NCBI GenBank assembly: GCA_949878425.1
Contig: CATLAL010000010.1
Span: 1 to 64,000, forward strand
Length of the DNA: 64,000 nucleotides
Source: an uncultured Oscillospiraceae bacterium
GTDB taxonomy: Bacteria; Bacillota; Clostridia; Oscillospirales; Oscillospiraceae
Reading direction: 5' to 3'
Of the stretch, positions 30,538 to 39,496 are shown in pieces; position 1 is the first letter of the stretch, and every line of letters begins with the position of its first letter. The translations under genes were made by a program, and so were the position numbers. The notes beneath the pieces were generated by a model. It made no database searches. It saw nothing but the letters and a program-made list of their open reading frames with translations, and was not told the origin of the DNA.

Positions 30538-33500
30538 TTACGCCTCCAGCACCGTCTCCAGGGTATCCAGCAGGTTGGCCACGTCGATGGGCTTGGGGAT
30601 ATGTCCGTTCATGCCGCACTCCAGCGCCGCCTGCCGGTCCTCCTCAAAGGCGTTGGCGGTCATGGCCAGGATGGGGATAGACGCCAGCTGCCGGTCCTCC
30701 AGCTGCCGGATGGCCCGGGTGGCCTCATAGCCGTTCATCACCGGCATCTGCACGTCCATGAGGATCAGCCGGTAGTACCCCGGCCCGGCCTGGCGCAGCA
30801 TCTCCACCGCCTCCCGGCCGTTCTCCGCGCAGGAGACCTGGAAGCCCGTCTCACTGAGCACCTCCGTGGCAATCTCCCGGTTGAGCTCGTTGTCCTCCGC
30901 CAGGAGGATGCGCCCCCGTTCCCGCCGCTCCGGCGCCGGAAGGACGGGCGACGCCTCCTTCTCCTTTTGGGGCGCTACCACCTCCTCCAGGCAGCTGCGC
31001 AGCTCCGAGAGGAACAGGGGCTTGCCGCAGAAGGCCGTAATGCCCGCCGCCTTCGCCTCCTCCTCAATATCCGACCAGTCATAGGCCGTGAGGACCACAA
31101 TGGGGGCGCTGTCCCCCGCCTCCCGGCGGATGCGCCGGGCCACCTCCACCCCGTTCATATCCGGCATGAGCCAGTCGATGAGATAGACGTGGTAGGCGTC
31201 CCCCCGGGCGGCCGCCTGGCGGGTTCTGAGCACTGCCTCCCGGCCAGAGAGGGTCCACTCCGAGCGCATGCCGATCTGCTGGAGCATGCCCGTCACGCTG
31301 TCGCAGCTGTTGAAGTCGTTGTCCACCACCAGGGCGCGGCAGCCCTGGAGCTCCGGAATGGTCCGGGGCCGCGCCGGCTCGCCCTGGACCCGGAAGGAGA
31401 GGCAAACCACGAATTCCGTCCCCTGGCCCTGCCTGCTCTTCACCGAAATGCTCCCATGCATCAGATCCACCAGGTTCTTCGTGATCGCCATACCCAGGCC
31501 AGTGCCCTGGATCCCGCTGATGGTGGAGTTGCGCTCCCGCTCAAAGGGATCGAAAATCCGCTGGATAAACTCCTCGCTCATGCCGATGCCCGTGTCCTTG
31601 ACGTGGAAATCGAAGCTGGCCCACCCCTCCTGCTCGCAGGGCTTCTCAATGATCCGCAGGGTGATGGTCCCCCCCGCGCCGGTAAATTTGACGGCATTGC
31701 CCAGCAGATTTAAGAGGATCTGGTTCAGGCGCAGCTTGTCGCAGAGCACCTCCTCATTGCGCACGTCTACCGCGTCAATAAAGAGGTCCTGCTGCCGGGC
31801 GGCGATCTCGGACTGGAGGATGTTGCGCAGCTCCCGGAGGATGTCCGGCAGGCTGCACGGCTTCTCCTCAATGCGGATCTTTCCGCTCTCAATGCGGCTC
31901 ATGTCCAGCACGTCGTTGATGAGGCTCAGCAGGTGGTTCCCGGAGGACATGATCTTGTTCAGGTAGCCCTGTACCCGCTCCTTCTGGTCAATGTGGGCCA
32001 GGGCCAGGGTGGTAAAGCCAATGATGGCGTTCATGGGCGTGCGGATGTCGTGGGACATGTTGGAGAGGAAGGCGCTCTTGGCCTGGTTGGCCCGTTCAGC
32101 CTCGGCCAGAGCGTTTTCCACCAGAAGCCGCTGCTCAATCTCCCGCTGGATGGTGTCTGTCACGATCCGCTTTGCCAGCACCACCTGGAAGTCCGTGCGG
32201 TCCGCCACCTTGGTGAAGCTGAACTGAATGTACTCCAGCTTCGCGTGGGAGCTGTTGCGGACAGTGACATTGTAGATTTTCCGGTCCCGCAGCTCCTCCA
32301 GAATCCGCTCCACCCCGGTGGAGGCAAACCACAGCTCCCGGTCCTCCTCGTGGACGTAGCGCGCGTAGGCGGCCACCGCGTCGGCGTACCGGCTTTTGGA
32401 GAGGGCCTCCGTCACCTCCGGCAGGCTGGCGTCGGCCAGGTAGACGGACAGGCCCCCGGTCTGCACGTTCAGCAGGCCGATATAGTTGTAGTCGCTGCTC
32501 AGTCCGGCGATGATCTCATAGGCGTCCTCCACCAGCTTTTTCTGGGCCACCTCGTGGCGTATCTCGTCGTCCACACTGCGAAAGCCCAGCAGTACCCGGT
32601 GGGACTCCTCCCACGCGCCGGCCCGGGCGGCCTTCATCTGGAAATATTCGATCTCGCCGCCCCGCATGGTGCGGTACGTGGTGTAGCAGGTCTCCTTCTC
32701 CGCCAGCTCCTCCGCCAGGCGGCCGGTGGAGCTGGCCTGCCGCAGCAGCTCCCGGTCCGGCTCGTAGACCACATCCCGTATGTAGCGCTCCATACTGTCC
32801 GCCAGGGAGATCTCCCCCACAAAGATGCTGCCGTACCGGCGGGAAATGTCCTCGTTCATGCGGTAGGGCACGGCCATGCCCGTATCCAGGTCCGCGAAGT
32901 AGACGGACCCGAAGTCCACGCTGAGGGCCTCGATCATCTCCGCCTGCCGGTTCTTCTCCTCCAGCCTCTCCCGCTCCTCTATGGCCTTTTGGGCGGTGCA
33001 GTCAAAGAGGAAGCGCTGATAGATTCTCTCCCCGTTTTCCTCCAGCAGCTTCACCCTGCCCGCTACGTTGACAATCGCACCGTCCCTGTGGCGGACCCGG
33101 TAGGAGATGCTGGCGCTGTCCCCCACCCGCTGGAGCTGGCGGATTACCGCCCGAAGCTTTGGCTTATCCTCATCCAGGACAGAGTCGGCTATCAGGCTGA
33201 AGCCCGCATCCATCATCTCCCGCTCCGTGGCATAGCCCAGGATATCCAGCGCGGCCTGGTTGACGCTGTATATGCGGTGGCCGTCCAGGCTGTGGCGCAT
33301 GACGCCGCAGTCCATGGTTGCAAAGATAGCCTCCAGAACGCCGCTCTGCCGGTCCAGCTTCTCCTGCTCCGCCCGGCTGACCTTGCTCTCCCGCTCAATA
33401 TAGAGAATATTCTGGAGCACGCGGCCCAGCCGCCGCACGGCCAGGCGCTCCTCCTCGGTCCACTGCCGCGTTTTCCCGAAGTCTATGACCCCCACGGCCC

Positions 33501-33861
33501 CCGCGTATTCGCCGCCCCGCATGGCGCTGTAGTGAAGGATGCCCGCGCCGGCGTCGTTGGGGTCCAGGCCCCGGTCGCAAAGGCCGTCCTGCCCGTACTG
33601 TGCCAGCACCTGTTCCCAGTCCTCCCGGAACGTGTGGGTTTTCCCCAGCAGATTGTAGCGCTGGCAGGAATAGCTCACATGGGTGAACAGGATCCCCCTG
33701 CGGTCTACCAGGATCTCTCCCACATAGACAAAATCCACGTCCAGCTTGACGCGGTAGGCGTCCAGCAGCCGCTGGATATCCGCCGGTTCCACATGGTCCT
33801 TGCATAGGACGGCGTCAAAGTACCCGTATAGATTTTCGTCTACTCTCGTGGCCGCTTCCAT
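30538..33861 (-). CDS. Hybrid sensor histidine kinase with two receiver domains
   Basis: A 1107-residue soluble kinase without membrane segments. In order: a GAF-like domain (about 1-170), a PAS domain (about 185-300, DGHRIYSVNQAALDILGYA), two further PAS-like sensor blocks (to about 570), HisKA with FLSNMSHDIRTPMNAIIGFT, an ATPase domain (LLNLLGNAVKF, DTGIGM, GTGLGMAI), then two receivers. Receiver 1 has LIDWLMPDMNG and CGKPL. Receiver 2 has LLAEDNE, LMDVQMPVMNG and IPKPID. No Hpt or DNA-binding domain or partner regulator is nearby. GGAG precedes the ATG. The TAA stop lies in the target duplication of a family B-type terminus (AAACAGGCTC at 30528-30537). Confidence 0.9.
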   Translation of the reverse strand: MEAATRVDENLYGYFDAVLCKDHVEPADIQRLLDAYRVKLDVDFVYVGEILVDRRGILFTHVSYSCQRYNLLGKTHTFREDWEQVLAQYGQDGLCDRGLDPNDAGAGILHYSAMRGGEYAGAVGVIDFGKTRQWTEEERLAVRRLGRVLQNILYIERESKVSRAEQEKLDRQSGVLEAIFATMDCGVMRHSLDGHRIYSVNQAALDILGYATEREMMDAGFSLIADSVLDEDKPKLRAVIRQLQRVGDSASISYRVRHRDGAIVNVAGRVKLLEENGERIYQRFLFDCTAQKAIEERERLEEKNRQAEMIEALSVDFGSVYFADLDTGMAVPYRMNEDISRRYGSIFVGEISLADSMERYIRDVVYEPDRELLRQASSTGRLAEELAEKETCYTTYRTMRGGEIEYFQMKAARAGAWEESHRVLLGFRSVDDEIRHEVAQKKLVEDAYEIIAGLSSDYNYIGLLNVQTGGLSVYLADASLPEVTEALSKSRYADAVAAYARYVHEEDRELWFASTGVERILEELRDRKIYNVTVRNSSHAKLEYIQFSFTKVADRTDFQVVLAKRIVTDTIQREIEQRLLVENALAEAERANQAKSAFLSNMSHDIRTPMNAIIGFTTLALAHIDQKERVQGYLNKIMSSGNHLLSLINDVLDMSRIESGKIRIEEKPCSLPDILRELRNILQSEIAARQQDLFIDAVDVRNEEVLCDKLRLNQILLNLLGNAVKFTGAGGTITLRIIEKPCEQEGWASFDFHVKDTGIGMSEEFIQRIFDPFERERNSTISGIQGTGLGMAITKNLVDLMHGSISVKSRQGQGTEFVVCLSFRVQGEPARPRTIPELQGCRALVVDNDFNSCDSVTGMLQQIGMRSEWTLSGREAVLRTRQAAARGDAYHVYLIDWLMPDMNGVEVARRIRREAGDSAPIVVLTAYDWSDIEEEAKAAGITAFCGKPLFLSELRSCLEEVVAPQKEKEASPVLPAPERRERGRILLAEDNELNREIATEVLSETGFQVSCAENGREAVEMLRQAGPGYYRLILMDVQMPVMNGYEATRAIRQLEDRQLASIPILAMTANAFEEDRQAALECGMNGHIPKPIDVANLLDTLETVLEA

Positions 33862-33911
33862 TTGCTTACTCCTCCTTCTGCATCCCGCGGACAGGCCGCG
33901 GAGCGGTTTGC

Positions 33912-34195
33912 TCAGTTGGCCCTATTATAGCAGACATTTTCCCGTAAAGATAGCCCCAATTGCGTCCCTTCGCCAGAAATTGCGCCGCCGGGTTCCGCTC
34001 CCGCGACAGCGCGGAGAGTCCCTCCACCCGTTCCGCTGGGCTGCGTTGCTTTGACTTGCAATACACAAAGTGTTTCTGCGTCAAACCGCCTTGCCCGGAA
34101 AAAAATCTGCGCTTGTCTGCCATTCCGCTAGATTTTAGACAGACTTTTAGGGCACATTTTCGTTTCCCTCTGCGTCTAAACAGATAAACAGGCTC
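33912..34195 (+). mobile_element. Family H element (long, divergent relative of B)
   Basis: Ends AAACAGGCTC at 34195 followed by TAA, as family B does, and contains TTGCAATACACAAAGTGTTT followed by CTGCGTCAAA, the central motif shared with families A, B and D. The left terminus is not recognisable. Its right end supplies sequence next to the MFS ribosome site. Confidence 0.5.
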
Positions 34196-34209
34196 TAAGG
34201 AGGCGTCCT

Positions 34210-35247
34210 ATGGTCTCAAGGCCCCTGCTGGCGCTGTACAGTCTGGCCCACCTGTGGGTGGATCTCAGCTGCGCCCTGCTGCTCTTCGGTCCCCTCTCCG
34301 GTACGCCGGTTCTGTATCTGCTGCTCTACAATTTCTGCGCCTTTGCCCTGCAAATGCCTCTGGGGCTGGCGGCGGACCGGCTGAGCCGGTGCGGACCTCT
34401 GGCCGCCGCCGGGTGCTGCCTCACAGCCCTGGCCTATCTCTCCCCTCTGCCCCTGCCCGCCGTTCTGGCCGCCGGGGTGGGCAACGCCCTCTTCCATCTG
34501 GGCGGCGGCACGGACGTGCTCCGCGCCAGCGGGGAGCGGGGCGCGGCCCTGGGGATCTTCGTCTCGCCGGGAGCGCTTGGGCTGTATCTGGGCACCCTGT
34601 GGGCCCTGGGCGGCTCAGCCCTCCTCTGGACCGCCCCGGCGGGACTGCTGGCCCTGGCCTGGGCCATCTGGCTCCTGCGCCGGAGGGCCGCCCCCCGTTC
34701 CAAAGGCCGGAGCTCCCCTCCCTCCGGCGGCTCCTGGGCCGTCCTTCCCCTCCTTCTGGTGGTGGTTCTGCGGTCCTATATGGGCATGAACCAGTCCTTC
34801 GCCTGGAAAAGCCAGGGCGCTTGGGCGCTGTATCTCACCCTGGCGCTGGCCCTGGGCAAGACCGCCGGCGGCTTCGCCATGGACCGCCTGGGCCCCCGGC
34901 GCGCGTCGGCCGTCAGCCTGGCCCTGGCCGGGGGGCTGTATCTGGCCTCCGCCCTGCCTCTGGCGGGAACACTGGCAGTGTTTCTCTTCAACATGACCAT
35001 GCCGGTGACCCTCTGGGCCGTGGCCCGGGCCCTTCCGGGGGCGGAGGGCTTCTCCTTCGGCATTCTGACCTTTGGGCTGTTTTTGGGGTTTCTCCCCTCC
35101 TACCTGGGCTGGCCCAGCCTGCTGTCCGGCCCCGCCGCCTGTGCCGCCGCCTCCCTGCTGAGCCTGGCCCTGCTGTACTTTCCCCTGGGCTCCCTGGCCC
35201 GCCCCGCCGCCGGCGCGGGCGGCGGAGAGGGGGTGGGCGATGCTTGA
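34210..35247 (+). CDS. MFS-type transporter, short
   Basis: A 345-residue, very hydrophobic protein with about ten to eleven membrane spans and a charged central loop (LRRRAAPRSKGRSS, about 160). Short R-x-G/D-R-x-S-R loops such as AADRLSRCG and GFAMDRLGPRRAS are MFS-like motif A remnants. Substrate unknown. AAGGAGG lies six bases before the ATG. It overlaps the next small membrane gene by eight bases, so they probably work together. Confidence 0.75.
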   Translation: MVSRPLLALYSLAHLWVDLSCALLLFGPLSGTPVLYLLLYNFCAFALQMPLGLAADRLSRCGPLAAAGCCLTALAYLSPLPLPAVLAAGVGNALFHLGGGTDVLRASGERGAALGIFVSPGALGLYLGTLWALGGSALLWTAPAGLLALAWAIWLLRRRAAPRSKGRSSPPSGGSWAVLPLLLVVVLRSYMGMNQSFAWKSQGAWALYLTLALALGKTAGGFAMDRLGPRRASAVSLALAGGLYLASALPLAGTLAVFLFNMTMPVTLWAVARALPGAEGFSFGILTFGLFLGFLPSYLGWPSLLSGPAACAAASLLSLALLYFPLGSLARPAAGAGGGEGVGDA

Positions 35248-35593
35248 AGCGCTCGCGGTCTCCCTGGTCCTGACCCTGGCCCTGGAGGAGCTCTTCGCCC
35301 TGGCGTGGGGGGTGCGGGGCCGGCGGGAGCTGCTGCTGGTGGCTCTGGTGAACTGTCTGACCAATCCGCCGGTGGTCCTGCTCCACGCCGCGCTGACCGG
35401 CCCCTGGCCCCAGTACCGCCTCCTGACCACCGCCGCCCTGGAGGCCGCCGCCGTTTTCACCGAGTGGCGCTGCTACCGCGCCTTCTCCCGCCAGCTCCGC
35501 CGCCCGCTGCTCTTCGCCCTCGCCGTTAACGCTTTCTCCTATGGCGCCGGCTGGGTTGCGCAGCATGTACTTTTTTTGGTTACTTTTTCTTAA
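35240..35593 (+). CDS. Small integral membrane protein
   Basis: A 117-residue protein with about three membrane spans (MLEALAVSLVLTLALEELFA, ELLLVALVNCLTNPPVVLLH, LLFALAVNAFSYGAGWVAQH). The conserved-looking LVNCLTNPPV hairpin and WRCYRAF loop have a helix-loop character but no family I can name. It starts within the MFS gene, suggesting a translationally coupled pair. Confidence 0.7.
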   Translation: MLEALAVSLVLTLALEELFALAWGVRGRRELLLVALVNCLTNPPVVLLHAALTGPWPQYRLLTTAALEAAAVFTEWRCYRAFSRQLRRPLLFALAVNAFSYGAGWVAQHVLFLVTFS

Positions 35594-35640
35594 AACAAAA
35601 AGTAACCAAAAAGAACTTGGGCGGCGCTTGCGCCGCCAGA
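35567..35640 (+). repeat. Family E variant, copy 6
   Basis: TTTTTGGTTACTTTTTCTTA pairs with the complementary AAGTAACCAAAAA arm; followed by AACTTGGGCGGCGC. It overlaps the end of the small membrane gene and may terminate it. Confidence 0.55.
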
Positions 35641-35654
35641 GGCGGCCTATCGGT

Positions 35655-35760
35655 TTCGCGCAAAAAGCTTTTCTTTTTTGACTCCGTGGGCCGCTTTAGC
35701 GGCTTAGGCTCGCGAAGCGGCGCTTTTTTCTTTGTTCACAAAGAAAAAAGAATGTATGCC
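35655..35760 (-). repeat. Family E hairpin repeat, copy 7 (interrupted)
   Basis: GCTTTTCTTTTTTGACTC and CTTTTTTCTTTGTTCAC flank a GC-rich insert (GTGGGCCGCTTTAGCGGC) and end AAAGAATGTATGCC next to family A. Confidence 0.6.
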
Positions 35761-35762
35761 TA

Positions 35763-35924
35763 GGCGCTGTTTGAAAAATGGGAATATGCCCAAGAGCGAG
35801 GGATTTTTTCGCCAGGCGAAGCCGATTTGACGCAGGCATACTGGATGTATTGCAAGGAAACTTGGCAATGCATGGCGGAAAAAGACCTGCTGTTTGGGCG
35901 AGTTAACATTTTTCAAACAAGCCC
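35763..35924 (+). mobile_element. Family A MITE-like element, copy 1
   Basis: 162 bp, termini GGCGCTGTTTGAAAAAT and ATTTTTCAAACAAGCCC, TA on both sides, centre GCATACTGGATGTATTGC. Confidence 0.8.
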
Positions 35925-35944
35925 TAACAATAAAGGAGGAGTAT

Positions 35945-36751
35945 ATGATGAAAAGACTGCTGAGGCTCTCACTGGCGGTACTGCTGCTTCTGGCGCTGGT
36001 TCCGGCGGCGGGGGCGGACGTGATTTGGGAGCCGCAAAACAGCTTCTACGAGACCCACCGGGACCAGTGCGAGTATGTGGGGCGGGGGTACTACGCCAAC
36101 GGGCGGGAGGGCTTTATCACCCTCTGGGAGGCCCCGGAGGGTGACCGCTTCACTGCCCAGTACGAGAACGGCCAGGAGCTCACGCTCTACTACCGGTACC
36201 GGGACTGGGGCTGTCTATCCCGCTGGGAGGACGGCCGGGAGGTCTCCGGCTGGGTGCCCCTGTCGGACCTGGTGCTGGTCTACGACCACATCTCCTTCGC
36301 GGAGGAGTACGACATCCGGCCCTACGCCGGCGAATTCGCGGGCTACGCCGGCGGGGCCCAGAGTGTACACTTCTACGAGTACCCCGGCGCGCCGGAGGTG
36401 AAGTACACCTGGGCTCTGGACGACCCGTCCTGGGACGTTCTGGACCGGCTCACCGGCGCCGGCGGGGAAAGCAGCTATATCTCCTCCGTCTTTGTGGACG
36501 AAGAGGGCCTGACCTGGGGGTATGTGAGCTACCTCTTTGGCCGTCTGAACGGCTGGTTCTGCCTGGACCGGCCGGACGGCACGGATTTTCCCCTCCGGGA
36601 CATCACCCAGCCGGAGCTGATCGCGGCCCAGACGCCGGTGCCGCCGGCCGCCGCCTACCTGCCCTGGCTCCTGGTGGCCGGCGTGGTCCTGGTGACCGGG
36701 GGACTGCTGTTCTGGTTCTATGGACGCCGGCGGAGCAGGACGGACGCCTGA
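35945..36751 (+). CDS. Exported protein with C-terminal membrane anchor
   Basis: A 268-residue protein: signal peptide (KRLLRLSLAVLLLLALVPAA, cleavage near AGA-DV), an extracellular region of about 200 residues, and a single C-terminal helix (PWLLVAGVVLVTGGLLFWFY) followed by RRRSRTDA. Both halves carry short beta-rich blocks (EGFITLWEAPEGD; QSVHFYEYPGAPE) that resemble SH3-like segments, but no family is certain. ATG 35945 follows AAAGGAGGA; translation therefore begins just after the family A element. A hairpin at 36757 ends the unit. Confidence 0.7.
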   Translation: MMKRLLRLSLAVLLLLALVPAAGADVIWEPQNSFYETHRDQCEYVGRGYYANGREGFITLWEAPEGDRFTAQYENGQELTLYYRYRDWGCLSRWEDGREVSGWVPLSDLVLVYDHISFAEEYDIRPYAGEFAGYAGGAQSVHFYEYPGAPEVKYTWALDDPSWDVLDRLTGAGGESSYISSVFVDEEGLTWGYVSYLFGRLNGWFCLDRPDGTDFPLRDITQPELIAAQTPVPPAAAYLPWLLVAGVVLVTGGLLFWFYGRRRSRTDA

Positions 36752-36756
36752 TGAAA

Positions 36757-36783
36757 GGGAGGCGGGGCAGCGCCCCGCCTCCC
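36757..36783. terminator. Hairpin after the exported-protein gene
   Basis: GGGAGGCGGGGC (36757-36768) and GCCCCGCCTCCC (36772-36783); three-base loop, between convergent sequences. Confidence 0.6.
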
Positions 36784-36785
36784 CG

Positions 36786-37080
36786 TTACACGGGTCTGCT
36801 TTGCGCCGCCAGCAGCTCCGCCACCAGCTCCGCCGGCTGCTGCGTCCCGCGGGCAATCCACTGGTTGATCCAGCCATAAATACCGCAGCTTATGAACGAT
36901 GCGGCGTAGGCTGACGCGTTGTCCAACTCCTGTTTTGGCCCGTAGCGCTCCAGAAATACGTCCATAAACAGGTGAGGCAGGTCCCGCTGCTTCAGAGCAG
37001 ATACAGCTCCCGATTCTTCTCCAGATGGACAAACAGACTCCTGTACAACTCCGGTTACAAACGTGTTCCGCTCCATGCTG
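36786..37080 (-). pseudogene. TetR-type regulator, ligand-domain remnant
   Basis: The frame carries YAASFISCGIYGWINQWIAR then GTQQPAELVAELL, the C-terminal helices of TetR-family proteins. Upstream the frame breaks (a second frame holds CLSIWRRIGSCICSEAAG) and the N-terminal DNA-binding domain is absent. The remnant is followed by repeats F and D, which may have taken part in its loss. Confidence 0.6.
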
Positions 37081-37164
37081 CCCATGATGGCACATCTGCT
37101 GCATCGAAAAGTCAAGCGCTATTTTGAAGGGGAGTATAGACTATGGGAAATGGAAAAAAAGTTT

Positions 37165-37300
37165 AGGGCCGCCCCTTTCAAAGGGCGGTGGGGTCTGGGG
37201 CAAAGCCCCAGCGGGTTTGGCGTTAGGCGGCCAGAGGCCGCCCCAGCCCTAAGCCGCGCAGAGCGCGGCCCACGGGGCGGAGCCCAACTCTTACTTGTTC
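37165..37300 (-). repeat. Family F GC-rich hairpin repeat, copy 1
   Basis: Reads on the minus strand GAACAAGTAAGAGTTGGGCT, then GGGCCGCGCTCTGCGCGGC and a final GGGCGGCCCTAAACTTT. Multiple internal hairpins. It matches 41214-41365 in the opposite orientation. Confidence 0.7.
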
Positions 37301-37303
37301 TTA

Positions 37304-37465
37304 GAAGCTGTATTCATAAGCGTTGAACGCTGTCTGGGCCGGCTTTTTTCCGCCCCGCGGCGTTAAAAATTTTTGAAATACACAAAGTATTCCTGGAATT
37401 TTTTGCCTTGCAGGCCGGAAAAATTCCTAGCCCATCCAGCATCCCCCACTTGTGAATACAGCTTC
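37304..37465 (+). mobile_element. Family D MITE-like element
   Basis: 162 bp, termini GAAGCTGTATTCA / TGAATACAGCTTC, perfect TTA duplication (37301-37303 and 37466-37468), centre TTGAAATACACAAAGTATTC. Confidence 0.8.
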
Positions 37466-37514
37466 TTAACTGTGTTCACTATAATACCGTTCCCTGAAAA
37501 AGACCATCTGCATA

Positions 37515-37553
37515 TTAAAAAAGAGCCGCCGCGCAGTACGCGCGGCGGCTCTT
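37515..37553 (-). terminator. Terminator of rplU-prp-rpmA
   Basis: AAGAGCCGCCGCGC (37521-37534) and GCGCGGCGGCTCTT (37540-37553); on the minus strand the stem is followed by TTTTTTAA. Confidence 0.85.
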
Positions 37554-37568
37554 TCGCATATACTCTTC

Positions 37569-37847
37569 TCAGGACTCGTAGACCGAAACCTGCTTCCGGT
37601 CCCGGCCCAGGCGCTCGAAGCGCACCACGCCGTCCGCCTTGGCGAACAGGGTGTCGTCGCTGCCCAGACCCACGTTGACGCCGGGGTGGATGTGGGTGCC
37701 CCGCTGGCGGACCAGGATATTGCCCGCCTGGACGTGCTGGCCGTCGGCCCGCTTGGGACCCAGGCGCTTGCTCTTGGAATCACGGCCGTTCTTGGTGGAA
37801 CCAACGCCCTTTTTATGGGCGAAGAACTGCAAGCCAATGTTCATCAT
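37569..37847 (-). CDS. rpmA: 50S ribosomal protein L27
   Basis: A 92-residue ribosomal protein near the peptidyl-transferase centre. The N-terminal [18 protein letters not shown] carries the Firmicutes-type extension cleaved after FF by the Prp protease, which is encoded next door. [20 protein letters not shown] and [16 protein letters not shown] are standard. It is the last gene of the L21-Prp-L27 operon and has a good terminator. Confidence 0.96.
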   Translation of the reverse strand: MMNIGLQFFAHKKGVGSTKNGRDSKSKRLGPKRADGQHVQAGNILVRQRGTHIHPGVNVGLGSDDTLFAKADGVVRFERLGRDRKQVSVYES

Positions 37848-37886
37848 GCTTGTGTGCCATCCTTTCTGTAAGATGCTGGCAGGAGG

Positions 37887-38219
37887 CTACTGCGCCTCCA
37901 TGACTTCAATATGGTCGGGATACTCGCTGTGGAGCTGGCTGAGATACACCATCATCCCCGTCAGCAGGTCCTGACAGGCGTCCTCCTCGGCGGGCCCCAG
38001 AGGACCGGGGAGCCGGAGGGAGATAAACGCCTGCTCCTCCTGCACCCTGACCGGGGCGGATAGACCCATCACGTCGTTTAAAACGCACTCCACAAGGCGG
38101 ACCGCGCTGGTGACGGCGGCGCAGACGATGTCCTCCCCCGCGGCGGCGTAGCCGCTGTGGCCGGAGACGTCAAAGCCCAGGGTGCGGCCTCCCGACCTGC
38201 GGAAGGTAACGGTTGTCAT
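37887..38219 (-). CDS. prp: Ribosomal-processing cysteine protease Prp
   Basis: A 110-residue cysteine protease that removes the N-terminal extension of L27. The catalytic His and Cys are seen in SGHSGYAAAGEDIVCAAVTS (His21, Cys33). The gene lies between rplU and rpmA as in Bacillus and Staphylococcus. It starts three bases after rplU ends, showing tight coupling. Confidence 0.93.
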   Translation of the reverse strand: MTTVTFRRSGGRTLGFDVSGHSGYAAAGEDIVCAAVTSAVRLVECVLNDVMGLSAPVRVQEEQAFISLRLPGPLGPAEEDACQDLLTGMMVYLSQLHSEYPDHIEVMEAQ

Positions 38220-38222
38220 GCC

Positions 38223-38534
38223 TTAGGCGCTGATCTTCGTGATCTCGACCTTGGTATAGGGCTGCCGGTGGCCCTGCCGCCTGCGGTACCCCTTCTTGGG
38301 GTTGTACTTGAAGATACGGATCTTCTTGCCCTTGCCGTTCTTCATCACCTTGGCCTCTACCTTAGCGCTGGAGACGGTAGGCGTGCCGATAGTGGCGCTC
38401 TCGCCGTCCAGCACCGCCAGAACCTGGTCAAAGACCACCTGCTCGCCGGCCTCGGCGGGCAGCTTCTCAATGAACAGGGTCTCGCCCTCCGCCACCTTGT
38501 ACTGCTTGCCGCCGGTAACAATGATTGCGTGCAT
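38223..38534 (-). CDS. rplU: 50S ribosomal protein L21
   Basis: A 103-residue protein starting [20 protein letters not shown]. The start at 38534 is chosen because that is the invariant L21 N terminus and GGTGCAAAAGG lies upstream. [20 protein letters not shown] and [12 protein letters not shown] complete the family pattern. First gene of the operon. Confidence 0.96.
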   Translation of the reverse strand: MHAIIVTGGKQYKVAEGETLFIEKLPAEAGEQVVFDQVLAVLDGESATIGTPTVSSAKVEAKVMKNGKGKKIRIFKYNPKKGYRRRQGHRQPYTKVEITKISA

Positions 38535-38650
38535 TCCTTTTGCACCTCGCTTTCCTTTATTGTGGGGCACTGACCGCGCCCCTTTACGGGCTCGCTCTCG
38601 TGGGTGGCGCGAAGGCGCACTTCAACCCATTCAAAGCGGCTCATCTAGTA
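38535..38650 (-). promoter_or_regulatory. Leader of rplU (possible L21 leader RNA)
   Basis: The 115 bases upstream hold several short inverted repeats (GCGCCTTCGCGCC; GAGCCCGTAAAGGGGC). L21 leader RNAs are known in Firmicutes; a match here is not verified. Confidence 0.35.
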
Positions 38651-38875
38651 TAACAGCGCGCCCTCCGTTTGTCAACTCCTCTGTGGAAAAAAAGGGGAAA
38701 ATTGGAGTCCAACAGCCTCTGAGGGCCTGATTTTTCCCACCGGCCCGCCAGTGGCCCCTGTCTGGGCCTCCGGGTCTCTCTTGACTTTTGGGGGGATTGT
38801 GGTATGATAAATGCGACAGATTCTGCGGCCCTCCCGGAGACATCCCGGAAGGCTGAGGGGGAGAGGTTTACTGCT

Positions 38876-39376
38876 ATGGAAAAGAAATCGGTTGTCATAC
38901 GCGCCGCCATCATGCAGCTTCTGGGGCTGGCGGCGCTGCTGGTCTCCATCTACGTCCGGGGTTTGGGGGGCGCGGAGCCCCTCCTGTACCGGATTTCCTG
39001 CTTTCTGCTCTATCCGCTGGGCGTGTGCCTGCTGAGCTATGTGCTGTGGATGCTGCTGCTGCGGGGCCTGGGGGTCCGCATCGCCCCCGCCGTGCCCCGG
39101 GTCATCCTCAGCGTGCTGCCGGCGCTGCTCATCCTGGTCTACGGCGTGGTCCACCTCATCTACTGGGTGCTGGGCTGGCGTCCGGTGGGGGTGACGGACA
39201 TGGCGGTCCAGCTGGAGGCGGCTGTGCGCAACCCCATCGCCATCGGCGTGATGCTGGGGGCCATGCTCTTCCTGGTCCTGGGCCTGGAGACCCGGCCCGC
39301 GAAGGCAAAGGGAAAGGGAAAGGAGAAAGAGCCCGCCCCGCCCTCGCCCGCTCCCGCTGTGCAGGCCAGGGGATAA
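38876..39376 (+). CDS. Hypothetical four-helix membrane protein
   Basis: A 166-residue protein with four membrane segments (AAIMQLLGLAALLVSIYV, LLYPLGVCLLSYVLWMLLL, VILSVLPALLILVYGVVHLI, GVMLGAMLFLVLGLE) and a Lys/Pro tail (KAKGKGKEKEPAPPSPAP). Start 38876 follows GGGGAGAGG; an ATG at 38804 without a good site would add 24 residues. No family recognised. Confidence 0.65.
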   Translation: MEKKSVVIRAAIMQLLGLAALLVSIYVRGLGGAEPLLYRISCFLLYPLGVCLLSYVLWMLLLRGLGVRIAPAVPRVILSVLPALLILVYGVVHLIYWVLGWRPVGVTDMAVQLEAAVRNPIAIGVMLGAMLFLVLGLETRPAKAKGKGKEKEPAPPSPAPAVQARG

Positions 39377-39433
39377 GAGCGGCCTCACAGCGCCGGCTAT
39401 ATCGAAACCTGCCTGAACCGCCGGGACGAAAAC

Positions 39434-39461
39434 GCGCCCCCTGGGACTTCCCAGGGGGCGC
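39434..39461. terminator. Hairpin between convergent genes
   Basis: GCGCCCCCTGGG and CCCAGGGGGCGC with a five-base loop, serving the membrane-protein gene and hpf. Confidence 0.7.
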
Positions 39462-39496
39462 ACGGTATCCTTTTCAAAGCGGGGCCCTACCGGGTC

